This document shows positions 37,207-50,000 of a stretch of DNA of 64,000 nt, piece by piece. Positions within the stretch are counted from its first letter, which is position 1. Each line of letters starts with the position of its first letter. The position numbers and the translations under genes were made by a program. The DNA is from Pipra filicauda (lineage: Eukaryota; Chordata; Aves; Passeriformes; Pipridae), in NCBI RefSeq assembly GCF_003945595.2, contig NW_024104401.1:913064-977063 (forward strand), in the 5' to 3' direction. The notes under the pieces are model-generated. The model ran no database searches. It worked only from the letters and a program-made list of their open reading frames with translations, and had not been told where the DNA came from.

Positions 37207-39171
37207 AGGGCAATGATTGCTCAGCTCCAGGCTTCCTACCCAGTTTGAGGACCTGAAATGTTTAGCTGTGATTCCCAGCTCTGCACACACTGTCTCACAT
37301 CCAATACTCCAAATGCTAATCCTTGTATTAATACCCATGGGCAGCAGCCAGTGGATTGTCACAGGAACAGAGAGTGATGGAGGTGAGCCAGTTTTGAGAT
37401 GTACCTGTGCCCCTACAGTCCAGGAGAAATCTTGAAAGATCTCTCTGGAGATGTTATTGATGCATCACAGAAAGAGTGATTCCAATCGTACAGCTTGAGC
37501 ATCCCATAACCTGGTTTGGAAAATGACAGTTCTTGAAAATATGTGTTGGGGAAGGACTTCAATGTCTCCATTTGTGAGCTCAGTCATGCAAAGCAGATAC
37601 ATGTAGAAATTTGTCAGGGCAATAGGCAGGTTTTGTAGGGGCTTTCAAGGATCTATTTATGGATCTGGATTAGAAGCAGGTGCTTGTCACAGCCAATACT
37701 TAAATCTCAGCAGGTCAAACTTCCCTTTTTCCTTCCAAGTTTAGCAATGTTCCCTAAGGAAACAGAAGCATGACCCACACCCAAGGGCAGGACCCCTCTG
37801 CGCCACACTGAGTGAGAAAATGAAGCAGGCTGTGATTTCTGGCTCCTGGAAGTACTGCCCATCTTCCCAAGTTAGGCATCATTGCACTAAAGAGCTGCAA
37901 GATTCAGCTGTCAGCAATGGTCAAACACTGAGAAAGAATTTGATCTTCTACAGCGGCTTTCACTTTTTACTGTTAATTATCAGCCTTTTTAATAATCCCC
38001 CCCCCCCAATAAGAGCATCTTCCCCCTCAGCCATGCACAAAGCTTCCCACACCCAGGTCTGGAGAGCCCTTTCAGTCAGGGCTGGCCCTCTGGACCACTT
38101 ATTATTTACAAGCTGCTGATGCCTCGTGGAGGGGTTACTAAAGGCCATCTGCCTAAAGAATTCCTGTTTATATTCCTCTTGCTTTATCCTTAGGAAAAAC
38201 AGTTGCATAGAGGCAGAGGTATTTAAAGCTTGACCCATCCTCCCTCGTCCTGCTGGGAGCCATAATCTGTCTGTGCTATCTCAACTGATATTTGTGTAGC
38301 TGATTATGTCGTCCAAACAAGGGATTAGGGCCCTGATTTGGGGAGGGAGCAGCACGAACAGAGGGTGTCTGAAGGGACAAGCTTTTTTTTGTTCCCAGTC
38401 AAATTCCCTGAACAAAAGGGAGAGAGAAGAAATGCATCTCGTATAAAGGGCAATTGTTTCCCAATGGAACATTTCATGTTTTTCCATTAAGCCTGAGCTG
38501 CTCTGGTTGTTATGGAATATTTTATGCACAGGTCCGTTAATGCCATGCCCAGCTCCAGCACTGTGTGCTCCAGGGAAACAAAGCCAGCACAGGCCAACCT
38601 TCTGGGGTTTGATCTTCTCCTTTCTCACACACAGGATGAGTCAGAATATTATCTTTTAGTTTTTACAGCTAATTTTGTGGAATATTCCCGTGTCTCTTGC
38701 CTGAAAGACAATTTCTCATATGAACTCCTTCAAATAAAGGGTGAGATGTGCCAGGCTTGGCTTCCTGGGCACTGACCCAAGGAATACACTTTGGTCCATG
38801 ACATAACCTTTGTCCCACAACTTTAAAGTCTTTGGAAGACCAGACAGATTCAGGGAAAATATTATCTGTCCCTATGGAGGAGGCAGGATAGGGAACGTGC
38901 TCGTGGTCCACAAGGTGCCACAATGGCATTTAGGGTATTTATGGGAGGCAGAAGGGCCTCCCAGGAAACAAGCAGCTCCCATGAAAACTGGAGGTGGCAG
39001 CTGGCACAGCACAGACGAGCTGCAGAACACTTTGCTCCAAAATGATGGGCAACAGAACTTTCCACCTTCAAAAAAAAGGCCACAGATAAATTCATAGAAG
39101 AGAATTAGGACATGAAGGGCTTCTGAAGACAGACCTGTACATCTGGCTCAGGAACAGGACAATCCAAGGCT
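37207..39171. other. Intergenic, no gene seen
   Basis: Unique sequence with a C-run near 37998. The stretch at about 38440-38560 ('ttgttatggaatattttatgc', 'gttaatgcc') is AT-rich and repeat-free. Confidence 0.65.
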
Positions 39172-39400
39172 ACTGCAGGGCAGGAGGGACCTTTGGAGGC
39201 CACCTGAGCCAAGGAGCCTCGCTCCCTGCCCAAGGCCAGGCCAATTTCCAAGTTAGATTAAACTGCTCAGGACTTGATCTGGTTTGAATTCTGAGCATCT
39301 CCAAGGATGGAGATTTCAGAGCCTCTCTCAGAAACCTGACTGAGGCTTTGACCACTCCCTTTAGGAAGAACTTGTTTCTTTATCCTATCCTTGTGGTCTT
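39172..39400 (-). mobile_element. Degenerate CR1 fragment
   Basis: The segment 'ggagggacctttggaggcc', 'caaggccaggccaatttcc', 'aagttagattaaactgctcagg' and 'tctccaaggatggagatttc' is an older minus-strand CR1 subfamily with many substitutions. Confidence 0.8.
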
Positions 39401-42400
39401 TATACTCTCCAGCTGGCCAATGTCCTGTGGAGCTCTAGCACCCTTGATTTAACAAGCAGGCCATCCCAGTGTTCCTAACTGTTGGAATTTCTGAGGCACT
39501 ACACCATTTCAGTCATGTACCTCTGTTTCCTCCCAGGAAAGGATAAAATATGGGCTGTAGTTAATTCAGATTTGACTTAGGTAATAATGCCAGAAGATTT
39601 TGTGCTGGAGTCTTTTAATGCCCTGTGTGTACTGGCAAGTTATTCCAAATACTTGCTGCAGGAAGAAGTGAAACGAGAGATTTTTGACTCTTTAGGTCTG
39701 TTGAGCAAATTCAATGGTGCAAGTTTGCCTGACAAAGCTGAAGTGGGATTCTCACTTACAAAGCATTTCTCTCGAGGTTCACATTACATGATAGCTGATA
39801 CCACAAGTATTAGAGAATAAAAGCTGTGTTTTAGAAGTAATGATTTTTTGCCTTGAGTGTTAATTAGTCCTGTTGTAGACACTGTAGCTCCAAGCAGAGT
39901 CTGTCTCCAACAGGATCCAGTGCAAACTCACAGTTTCTCTCCAGAGTCAGCTGCTGGAATTGCTGCCCCAGTGCTTGGGGCATTATCACAACCCCAAAAG
40001 TATCAGCTCTGGCTACAAAACCTGTTTTTCACGGCTTCTTAATCTACAGCTCTGGCTCAGAGAGGAGAGAAGCCAAGCCATTTCTCAGCTCTGCAAATGG
40101 ACTGATTTAGGTCTATTTGAAGGCCTGCTGTGATTCTGAGAGGGACCAAACCCATTTCAGATTTAACCTTGCTGAAGCTGAAGTCCTTTTGGTCCAGAGT
40201 AGAGCTACCAGAGGGGGTTGTGGACTGTCCTGCTGAAACAGATAAGAAGGAAAATGAATGATGCTGTTTGGTAAGATATATTTTTAATTCCTTCTGAGTC
40301 CAGAACTACACAGTTGAAATGCAAGAAAATAATTTGAAAGAATGAAAAATTCAAGGCCAGGTTGGATGGGGCTTGGAGCAACCTGGTGCAGTGGGAGGTG
40401 TCCCTGCCCATGGCAGGGGGTGGAATGAGATGGTCTTCAGGGTCCCTTACAACCCAAACTATTTGTGCCTCTGTTGTTCTAATATTTGATCTCAGTCTTA
40501 GGTGGCAACAGCACGCTGAGAGAGGTTGGACTCCTCATGTTTTTTCTGGCATCAGGATCCCACAATGTTTTGCTCAGGATGGAGGTGTTATTTAACAGGA
40601 CTGTGTCCTGCTGCTCTTTTCAAGGACAACAGCAGAACACGAGGCGAGTGAGGCATTATTGATGGTGTAAATCTTTGTACAATCTGCAGATATTAAAACA
40701 TCTACTTCCCACCAAGGAATTATAAAGTTCTTTTTTACAATGCTGAGCTGCAACCAATTTAAGGCTCACCATAACAAGCTTGAATAATTAATTTCTTGCA
40801 CACATCTCTAATGGGATGCTGCAAGTCTCAGATACACAGTTCACTATATCCCAGTAAGAAGGGCAAATGGGGAAAGTCATGGCAAGCCATTGCCCAAATC
40901 CATTGCATTAGTCACAACTGGCACCTAAATTTTAGGAAATCCAGGCTAATTGGGGTGGAACCAGTGCTGCTGTTACTGCCAACCCCCTCTGGCTTCATCT
41001 GCTCTAGGGTTTTTTCTGGTTTTTAATCAATCAGTTGCACAACAATCTCAAAGAAGCTGCACAGTTTTGTGTTACCCTCAGCTAAATGCACCTCCATGAG
41101 CTGTGTATCCTCAGAGCTGAGCTGACAGTGTCTCTACTGCTGAGAAACCACTTGCAATTCTGAGCTTCCTGTGCTAATGCAGCAGGCATGGTCCTGTAAT
41201 TAAAAGGACATGCTGTCCAAAAACCAAATTACAGTGTGTTTGAGCTGTACTATTAGAAAACTCAGCAAGCCATTTGCACTGGAGATTAAAAACATTGCAG
41301 TTGTGGGAAAAAAGCATCCCAAAGTGTATATTTGCCTGGAGATTTGAGATTCTGCCTTGTGCAGAATCAGCATCAGCATAATCCTCCTAAACACAGTGAG
41401 CTCACCACTGGAAGTATCAACTCTCCACCACACAGTATTAACCCAGTGCCTGGAAATCTTATCAAATTAATTGCAAATCCACTGCTACACCACTGTATTT
41501 CCTCTCTTTTTAGACTTTCCCATGTTCTTGATTTCACAGGATTTGTCTAATGCTCTTGTGTTATGCTTCAGTCTCACAGAATTGCAACAGAATAATTCAC
41601 TGGCAGCCAGATCCAACCACCAGATAAAGTCAATGCCAAGGAAGTATAAAGGTTTCTTTAGCAAACAGTTTCTGGTGAAGGGTCTTGGCTCTAATCAAGG
41701 CTTAAGTCAGTTCTCCTTGCCTTTTAAGAGCCAGTCCATTTTAGTCTAGAACAAATGCTTTCTTCATCTTTGAACTCAAACAACCACACAACAGAGAGGC
41801 AAGAGTGGAGCAGAGGCCAGTGTTACACTTGTGAAGGTACTTTGGACACCAGGGTTGATAATATTATGAAAAACACAGTAACATGTTCAACCAAGTGCAG
41901 TGAAGTGACATTTATGTCACACAGGCTTTAGGCTGCCCCCACAGCCACTGGGCCACGACTTTCCATAGCTGAGGAAGCCCCTTTTATGGGGAAAAGCAAT
42001 GCCTTGGCACTACATCTAATCAGGTGGGAAAGAGGCGTGCGAGCGTTTTGCCTGCCAAAGTGGGAGAGAAGCCTGCAGGGAACGCTCAGAGACAGGTTGG
42101 CAAAGCACGGGGAGGGACTTGTTTGGCCTCGTGCTGCACCATATGCTCAGCCTCCCAGAATAACAAAAAATCAGCTGCTCCTTTTCAGCCAGCAGTGTTC
42201 CCTCAGGTCACACTTCAGGTGTCACCTCGGCCACCTTTCCTACAGGAAAAGAGGTGCTCTGGTGTAACTGCAGAAAGCAGGCTCTGCACAGCAGCCAATA
42301 AAGGCATTGTGCAGCTTTGTCAGAAACCTCCCAGCCTGGCCACAGTAAATCCAGCACTTCAGTTATCACAGGCTTCCAATTTAGCAATTACACTCAGTGC

Positions 42401-43683
42401 AGCTGGAAAAATTTGAGCAGATATGACTGTGCTTTTCCACTCCAAACACCGAAGTCAGGAAAACAGGGGAAGCCTTTAGTGAATGCTCAGCACTGAAAAA
42501 TACTAGTTGTGCTCCCAAGGCAAACCTGCTCCGGCTCCACAGACTTGAAGTTGGAATATGAAGCCCAAGTAAACATTTCACCACGTCACTGTTTGCAAGG
42601 AAAAGCGGGGCAGAGACCGTGTATCTTCTTTTAAATGATTTCATTGGCAAAGGATGAGCAGCAGATTGGAAGATGTATCAATTATATGGCTGCAGCAGCC
42701 TTGGGTGGGAATCCCTGGAGCTCAGAGAAGGGAAGGGAATCCCCTGTTGGACTGGACCAAGCTGCAGTGTACAAACACAGCTGCAATGGCAGCTTATTGC
42801 ACCTTCTGTCCAAAGAATGGAACGAGCTGAAAACTTCCTGATATGACCAAGTCAAATCATGAACATCTGAACCACCACTCCTGATTCTGTGTCTGATGGA
42901 TCAAGTCTGTCCTGCTCGTACCTGACATTTATTCCAGTCACTTAGCTAAGACTAACCTTTCAGAAGCAGAACCATCCCAAATAGCAGACAATTACAAAAG
43001 AGGTTGTTTATACTGATTAGCAAAATATAACAACACACATCTTATAAGAATGAGCAGTCATCCAGCCTTTTCAGCAACAGAAATAATCACTGATTTGTGG
43101 CTGAGCTGGCTTTGATGCTTCATTAACACATATGTGCCAGCTATGCATTTGATAGTTACTATAGAAGAGATAAAAAAAGCTGTGGCTTTCTTGCAGTGAA
43201 GTGAAGGCTTTACTCACCAAAAAGATGTCACACTTGTACTGAAGCAAGTCTTGTCCTTCAAATACATTTAAATCAAAGTTAAAAGTTAAAGATTTTTTTT
43301 TCCCGTTGCAATTCCATCACATCTATCCTCAGCTTTGTCAGCTTGTTTACCTTCATTGCCCTGGGGCCACATACAGGTCAAACTCCTGGAGCCTGTGAAA
43401 GTAGTGGAACAGACTTGTCAGGCATAAAAAGTTTGCAGTCTGCACTGCCACAGCAGGACACCTGGAAAGGAGTATCCTGAGAGTGTCCAGCAAGGTGAAA
43501 TCACTCCCTGCTAGGGCACCAAGCTGCCTTCCTCACCTGCACAGTCCTCACAGATCTGCTCTGGGTGCTTTACTTTACATTAAATTGTATTGTCTCTCTC
43601 ACCTACTTCTCCTGCTTGTTGCTCCCTTAGTTTTAACACACGTAATTCCTGCATCTTCCCAACTCACAACTGGGCTTTCTTGA
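39401..43683. other. Intergenic, one short CR1, no gene seen
   Basis: Apart from the CR1 remnant at 40350-40468 this is unique sequence. A 77-codon frame at 39587-39820 has a fairly protein-like composition but no recognisable family and no splice context. Confidence 0.6.
40350..40468 (+). mobile_element. Short CR1 3' fragment
   Basis: About 120 bp of the common CR1 3' end on the plus strand, from 'aaggccaggttggatggggc' to 'acaacccaaactatttgtg'. The closing octamers are eroded. Confidence 0.93.
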
Positions 43684-43862
43684 AGGTTGCCCAGAGAAGC
43701 TGTGGCTGCCCCTGGATCCCTGGAAGTGTCCAAGGCCAGGTTGGACAGGGCTTGGAGCAACCTGGGCTAGTGGAAGGTGTCCCTGCCCATGGCAGGGGGT
43801 GGCACTGGATGAGCTTTAAGGTCCTTCCAACCCAAACCATTGTAGGATTCTGTGAGTCTATG
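43684..43862 (+). mobile_element. CR1 LINE 3' fragment
   Basis: The plus-strand common 3' end starts sharply at 'aggttgcccagagaagctg' and ends 'ggattctgtgagtctatga'. The sharp start indicates 5' truncation at insertion. Confidence 0.95.
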
Positions 43863-46800
43863 AAGTCCCAAGGATCTGTGTGCAGACAACATGCTTCATC
43901 CTAGCACCACTTCCATGATTAGGCAGTCCTGAGGATCAGGGGAAGGGGGGTGGCAAAACTCACATCCTGCTTCCCAAAACCTGCTCTGCAAAGTCAGCAG
44001 CACCTCCACCTCAGAGGGAAACTGCCCCAGTTGTGTTGTTCAGCTTGGTGCCATGGGACATGTGTTTGTTGTATCGTAGCAGTAGCACCAGGGGAGGGGG
44101 AAAACTCGGCATTGCCATGAGGAGCTAACAGCCACATCCCACGAGCTCACGGGATCCTCTCCCATCCAGAAGGCAGGAAGGAGTGGGCAGAGGAATTTCT
44201 TTATGCTGACGGATGACGCCGAACAACTTCGAGTTGTTTCGAGTATGTTGCCTTTCCAAGTCCCCAGACTGGCTGCACCTCCTACAGCTTCCCAGAGCCG
44301 GAATGCTGGGGTGCAGGAGTTATTAGAAAATAGCAGTATTTGTGACAATCAGTCACATTAAATAAAAATACAACACCTGCATACATGTGCTTTTTAAGCA
44401 CCACTCATAAGATCAAAGTGAACGGATGTTTCTGGTATGCCAGTTTTTCCATATGGAGATGGACGGTATATTCCTTTTAATTAAGCCTCAGGAGAAAAGC
44501 TGGTGAGGAACTCTAAGCACAGCTGAAGAGCAGCACTGCTATTTCGCTTCTAAAATCATCATCCATCACGCTGTTGCTCCATGTAAAAGCATTATGCTTA
44601 GCCATAGCTAAACTCATAAAATCCTTAATGGAATCTGCACAAAATGCCTTGTGCCTTTGAGAGAGTTCCTTTTTCAGTCTAATCAGTTTGGTTTGCTTAT
44701 CCTTAAATTCAAATTTCAGTAACACGTTTATATTATATTTCTTTATGCATTTGAACCTGGCTCTAAAATATCATGCTCAGAAGTTGGCAAAGCTCATTGA
44801 CATCGAATAGTAAATAAACCTTATTATACAGAGACAAATTAGTGTTGCTTTTCCCTAGCCAACACCAGCTGGGAGGGGAGTCTGCAATAGTTCAGTCCAT
44901 TATTTCCAGAGTTCAGAGAGGACATCGAAGGTACAACACACCTACTATGTAAAATATTCTTAGAAACCTCCTGCTGCCACCACAGCTCCCACTATGAGAA
45001 TATTCCTTTCATCTACAACCAGCAGGTAACACCAACAGTTGGTCTAAGCTTGACCTGAAAACCTGCACGTGAAAATAAATATTAAGGGGAGTTGGTGTGA
45101 AAGAGTGGAAGAAAATACGGGCTGAGTCGACCATTACAAAACTAATTGAGCTTTGTGGCATTTCCCCACATCAGCTCTAAACTCGTCAGTCAGGGTGGGA
45201 TAATGCAAATTTGGCAGAAGGGCTCTCCCAGTGTGAGGGTCCCATAACAAACACATGCCTGATGGGATAAAAATATTGACTTGTCTCTGCCTCAAGCCTC
45301 TGCTGGGATGGCTGAAGCTCGGCTGCTGCAGTGTTCTGGTGCTGCCTCTCGAGAATGAGATGCAGCCACACGAAATCAGGCAGCAACAGACCCGGGGGAC
45401 TGTGCTGCACTTCACTTCCCAGACTGGGACCACCATTACCAAAATTATGCAGCAGTTTCCATCCTTTATCACAGACAGGCATCTTCCTGTTGTGCCAGAG
45501 GCTCATTGCAGTTTTCTTCTTCCTCGTGTTCTGGCCTTTCAGTCAGTGAATTTCCCAGAAAGGAGCTCGTGTGTTTTCTGCTGATGTAACAAATCCCTGG
45601 CAGTGGTATTTGCTGGGATAGTACATGGCAGGTTCTCAGCTGCCTGTGAGAAGGAAAGCCCCCCCGAGAATAGAGGTTAAACCCTCATGACAACCATATG
45701 GCTGTGGGAAATGACTTAGAAGTGTCTGAAGAGCAGGGGAGAGGTTTCACAGGCAGGGCTGTCAGCTGTGACAGTCCCATTCAGAGAGAGAAGAGTCACT
45801 GATTCCCAGACAAATAAATAGACAATACCCAGCATTTCAGGGGGAAACGGCCAGAAAAGACAGAATTTCTTCGATTCCTCAGTCCACCAAAACTCGGCCC
45901 ATTTCATTCAAAAGGGGTCCTTTGAACTGTGATCAAAAGAGTCTGAGTGAAATTGTGACTAAGTAAGTGATTGCTATGAATGGCTGCTTTGCTGTACAGT
46001 TAGACTGAAGCTGGCAGGTCCATTCCCAACAGAGTTTGTTAGAAATGGGTATTGCCAACATCCAGAAGAAAAAGGCAACTGCACTCAGGCAGAGTGGCCC
46101 CTGATGTGGATGACAGATGTGCTCTTGAAACATGGTCATTTCTCAGAAAGTTTTGAGTGCATAAATACACCCTGAGTAGTTTTACTTGCTAATCTGTCTT
46201 TAAAAGTGAGATAAACTAGTCCTGGTTAGGAGACAGGCCTGCCAGGTTTAAGCCATGCTGACCACCACCACAGCATTCCCACACAGCACATCAGACCCTG
46301 CTCACACCTCTCAAGCATCTTTATGGAACACAACACTGTTTCCTGGCTCCCAAGAATAAACATTACTTCACTTAAATTAATAAATTCCTGTCTCCCTTTG
46401 AAGCCAGGGCAGACCTCTACTTGGGATATTCTATATGCATTGATTATTTAGAAATGAATTTCTGGGGTCCCCCCAGCAAGAAAGTCTCTCCTGCTGAAAA
46501 AGCACCAGCTGCACCATAAGTCAGCCCTTCCAGGGAACACAACAGCAGTCAAAACTCAGCTAAAATGCAAACTAGGCACCTAAAGAGAATGGAAACAAGC
46601 AGCAGGGTCAGAGGCTGAAGGAAAAGGTTTTCTTGTTCTGTAAGGACAGTGGAGTGGTTGTGCTTGAACAGTGAAAAGCAATTTTGAGCATAGCATGAAA
46701 GCTGATCAGCTGGTTTTTCCCAGCACGCAGTATTCCATTCCATCTTCCAGTCTGATCCTTCAGCAAGCATAACTGGTGCTCCTAAACGTGTGGAAGTTTG

Positions 46801-46943
46801 TGCTTTACTGCTTCCCTACATGGCTGATCCACCCGAGGGGCAATCCTCTGGTGCCAGTCAGATCTCCGATGTTCGCCATGCAGGAATGCAGCACGTCTAA
46901 ATTTTCCTCAGGAATTCTGCAAAGGGCACAGGCACAGAGTAGT
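43863..46943. other. Intergenic, with a candidate element
   Basis: A CpG-bearing hairpin (AACAACT-TCG-AGTTGTT, 44222-44238) lies just upstream of the candidate element at 44380-44760. No supported exon. Confidence 0.6.
44380..44760. promoter_or_regulatory. Candidate conserved non-coding element
   Basis: About 380 bp free of repeats are rich in cores such as 'ccatatgg', 'ttttaattaagcctc', 'cattatgcttagccatagc' and 'cttaatgg'. The lack of simple repeats and the density of intact motifs make this a candidate enhancer. No direct evidence of function is available. Confidence 0.25.
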
Positions 46944-47054
46944 CTGGGATTCATGGGAGCATCCCTGCCCAGGGTGAGGGGTTGGAGCAAGGTGATCTTT
47001 AAGGCCCCTCCCAACCCCAACCATTCCATGATTCCATGATGATTCTCTGATCTT
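46944..47054 (+). mobile_element. Short CR1 3' fragment
   Basis: The plus-strand segment 'gagcatccctgcccagggtg...ctttaaggcccctccc' ends with three eroded terminal octamers, 'attccatgattccatgatgattctctga'. Confidence 0.85.
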
Positions 47055-50000
47055 TCCTGCATCTGCAGTGGGCCATGGCACAGTTTCAGCTGTGACATCC
47101 CAAGGCTGGGCACAGCAAACCCCTGACAGAGCACATCTGGATTTTGCTGATGGGCTCAGTGTGGGTAACAATCCCAGCTACATCAAAGGAATGTCATACC
47201 CAGGTTTCTCTCTGCAGCACTGCAGGTCATGCCCCACATTAGGGATCAGGATGAGCTCCATTGTGCTCTCTCAGTGTGGCAGATGGCTTTTTGGGAAGTG
47301 CTGGAGAGTTGGTTCTCTGTGAGAGCCATCATCACAAACTAGTACCAGCTTTCCTTCCCTCTTTGTGAACAGCTTTTTAAGATTCTGCTTGGTAGCAAGT
47401 GTTAAATCACACCCTGTATGAATTTCCATAGGTCTGATGTGAGCAACTGCTCTGAGCCACAAGCTTGTTACCCGTCATATGTCCGCAGTGTCATCGCCTC
47501 CTGCTCCATCATATTGTGCCAAGTGCCAGTGCTCAGTCCAAACACAACACTTTTCAGGCAGAGCAGTGTGGACTACGCTGGGTTTTTGTCCTGGAAAGCC
47601 TTTCCCCAGCAATCACCTTTTGAATTTCACATACTGTGAGTCAAGTCAGGGCTTGATGGAGTCTGTCAGAAGCAGAAACTGAGCCCTGAGCAGAACTGCA
47701 GCAGACACACAGCACAGAGAAACATATTGGGGAAGTCTGGTGTTTGCTCTCACACCTAAAAAACACTTCTTCGTGCACCAGATTGGTGAAGAGTGACATC
47801 AACAGCAGAACTGGGAGGGAGAAGGGTGAGACAAAGAGTGGCACAGCTATGAGGATACACCCGTGTTTCTCCACGCTTGCATTCCCAATGGAGTGTGACT
47901 ATGCCTTAATTTTGAGTCTTACAATTTTTCTGAACTCTCCATCTGTTTTGCTATTAAGTCCAAGAGCATGTATATCAGTTCAAGGAGGTGTGTGCTTACA
48001 GCTGGCATTCATGTTCGAGTGCTTAATTGCTCCTATGCTACTTTCACAGCCTCAGCCACCTTTATATTATGTTCATCAACTTAGAAACTGTTCATCACTG
48101 TCATCTTGGACAGGGGTACTTTTTACTTTTCCAGGCAATATAGCCTTGAAAAACCTCCAAGTCTGTTGGATATATGATCAATAACCATCAGGCAATCTGG
48201 GCAGATTGCACCCGTGATAAAGGATGAAATGTTAAGACATCTTGCAGTCAGGGTCTTGAAAAATGAACCTGGCATTTGTCTGGCTGTCTAGACAGCTGGG
48301 ACAAAAAGGGGAAAAAAAAGAAAAGATTATCCCTTTGCATACAGCAAATCCTCCGTCTCCTCTTTGCATTTAGCCGTCCTTTGCAAGCTGATAATGGCCG
48401 AGGTGCTGGATAAATGGGACTTTATTACTGCCCTGCTTTCTCACTTGGGGGGTTCAGCTTTCACAGCCGTTGGCACAATGGGGCTCTGACACCGCCGGGT
48501 GAGGAGCTGAGCTGGGTGAGGAGCTGAGCTGGGTGAGGAGCTGAGCTGGGTGAGGAGCTGCACCGAGCGCTCGGGGCTCGCTCGGGGCTGCCTGTGGAGA
48601 CACTGTGGTGACAGGGACCTGCAACTGTAGTTATCAATTACTGGTTAGGTTTCTGCTCACTTTTTGTCATGCTCATTTAGACCGGAGAGTGGAGGACCTG
48701 TATCATCTTACAAGGTACAGATGACTTGATTAATCCCCCGGCAGACTCGTGCAAACTTTTTGCAGCACTCTCGCGTTCCTGTTGCTCTCCCAAGGCTGCG
48801 TCGTTACGTTATCACACTTTTTGTCAGAGCAGCAGGGAGCTCGCTGCATTTCTGGACATCTCTTCACTGCATTCAGTCATTCACCCAGCTTGGATAAGGA
48901 TTTAGCTGTCCCAGTCAAAAAGAACGAGGTGTGTAGGAACCAGAGTCCCAGTTCTTGCAGAGACCTGAGGCAGGAGCGGGTGTGTTTCTCAAAGGACAGC
49001 ACCTGATTAGAGTCCCGTGGAGATCCTCGTGTCCAGCGCACTGTTTGCCCGGGGACCTGTGTTTGGAAGCAGGTTATTAAGCTGAGGCACCTCTCAGTGA
49101 GGCAGGAAGGGCCGAGTACTGCTCCTTCTCAGAGTTTGCTGTTACCTGGGCAGCATCAGACCTGTGCTGAGCCCACTGCCTTCTGCAAGCCATTAAATGA
49201 CATGCAGTGTTTGGGTAAGCACAAAAGCCACACGGCACTTCCCACATTCAGGGCACTGTAACTCAGATCAGGAGCAAGTCAGGGAACCTTCTAGAAGCAG
49301 CTCAATAGTCCGGTTGGCAGGATCCAGGCAGGTGCCCTCTGAAGGGGCAGAGGCACACGGCGTGTTAAGGACTGCAGTCAGCTCCTGGCCTTGTGGCACA
49401 GGGGAATCCTGGCTCCAGTACTGACACTAAATCCCACTCAGAGAGCCATGGGAAGGGGTGACAGCTTTACAGAACCTGGGTATCACTTTGGAAAAGGCAC
49501 CTGAGGTGGATTAAAGTACCACAAAGCATCAACGTCTTTGGAGGGATTCAACAGATTTTTCTGTACAAATCCCAGGCCATCCAGCACATGGAAAGGATGA
49601 GTCATTCTGACCTCCTACCCAGCATATTAAATATGTTCAGCCAGAGAATGAAAGCTCATTTCTTTTATCCATTCACCCCTCCAGCTGACAAGGTCAGTCA
49701 AATGTCACTGCATGCTTCATCAGACAGAATGAGTTTAGCACAATGCTGGAGTCCAAGTGTGTATTTTTTATGTAGTGCATGCTTTTCTCTTTGGATGAGT
49801 TTAGAGTTCTGTTTTCAGCAAATTAGTACATCCTCCTGATTAGTGATGGCAAGCTGCATGTTGTAAAGCTTTGAACAGGCAAGGCTGTACATTCTGTTGA
49901 TCAATCCAAATTAATCAGCACGCAGCTTAACACTAAGACTGAGGAACAGTCATTGTCTTATAATGCCTTGGACATGCTCAGCAGCATTTCACTGCAACAC

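Noticed and set aside
39587..39820. 77-codon frame with a protein-like composition
   Set aside because: No family was recognised, it is short, and no flanking splice sites could be supported.
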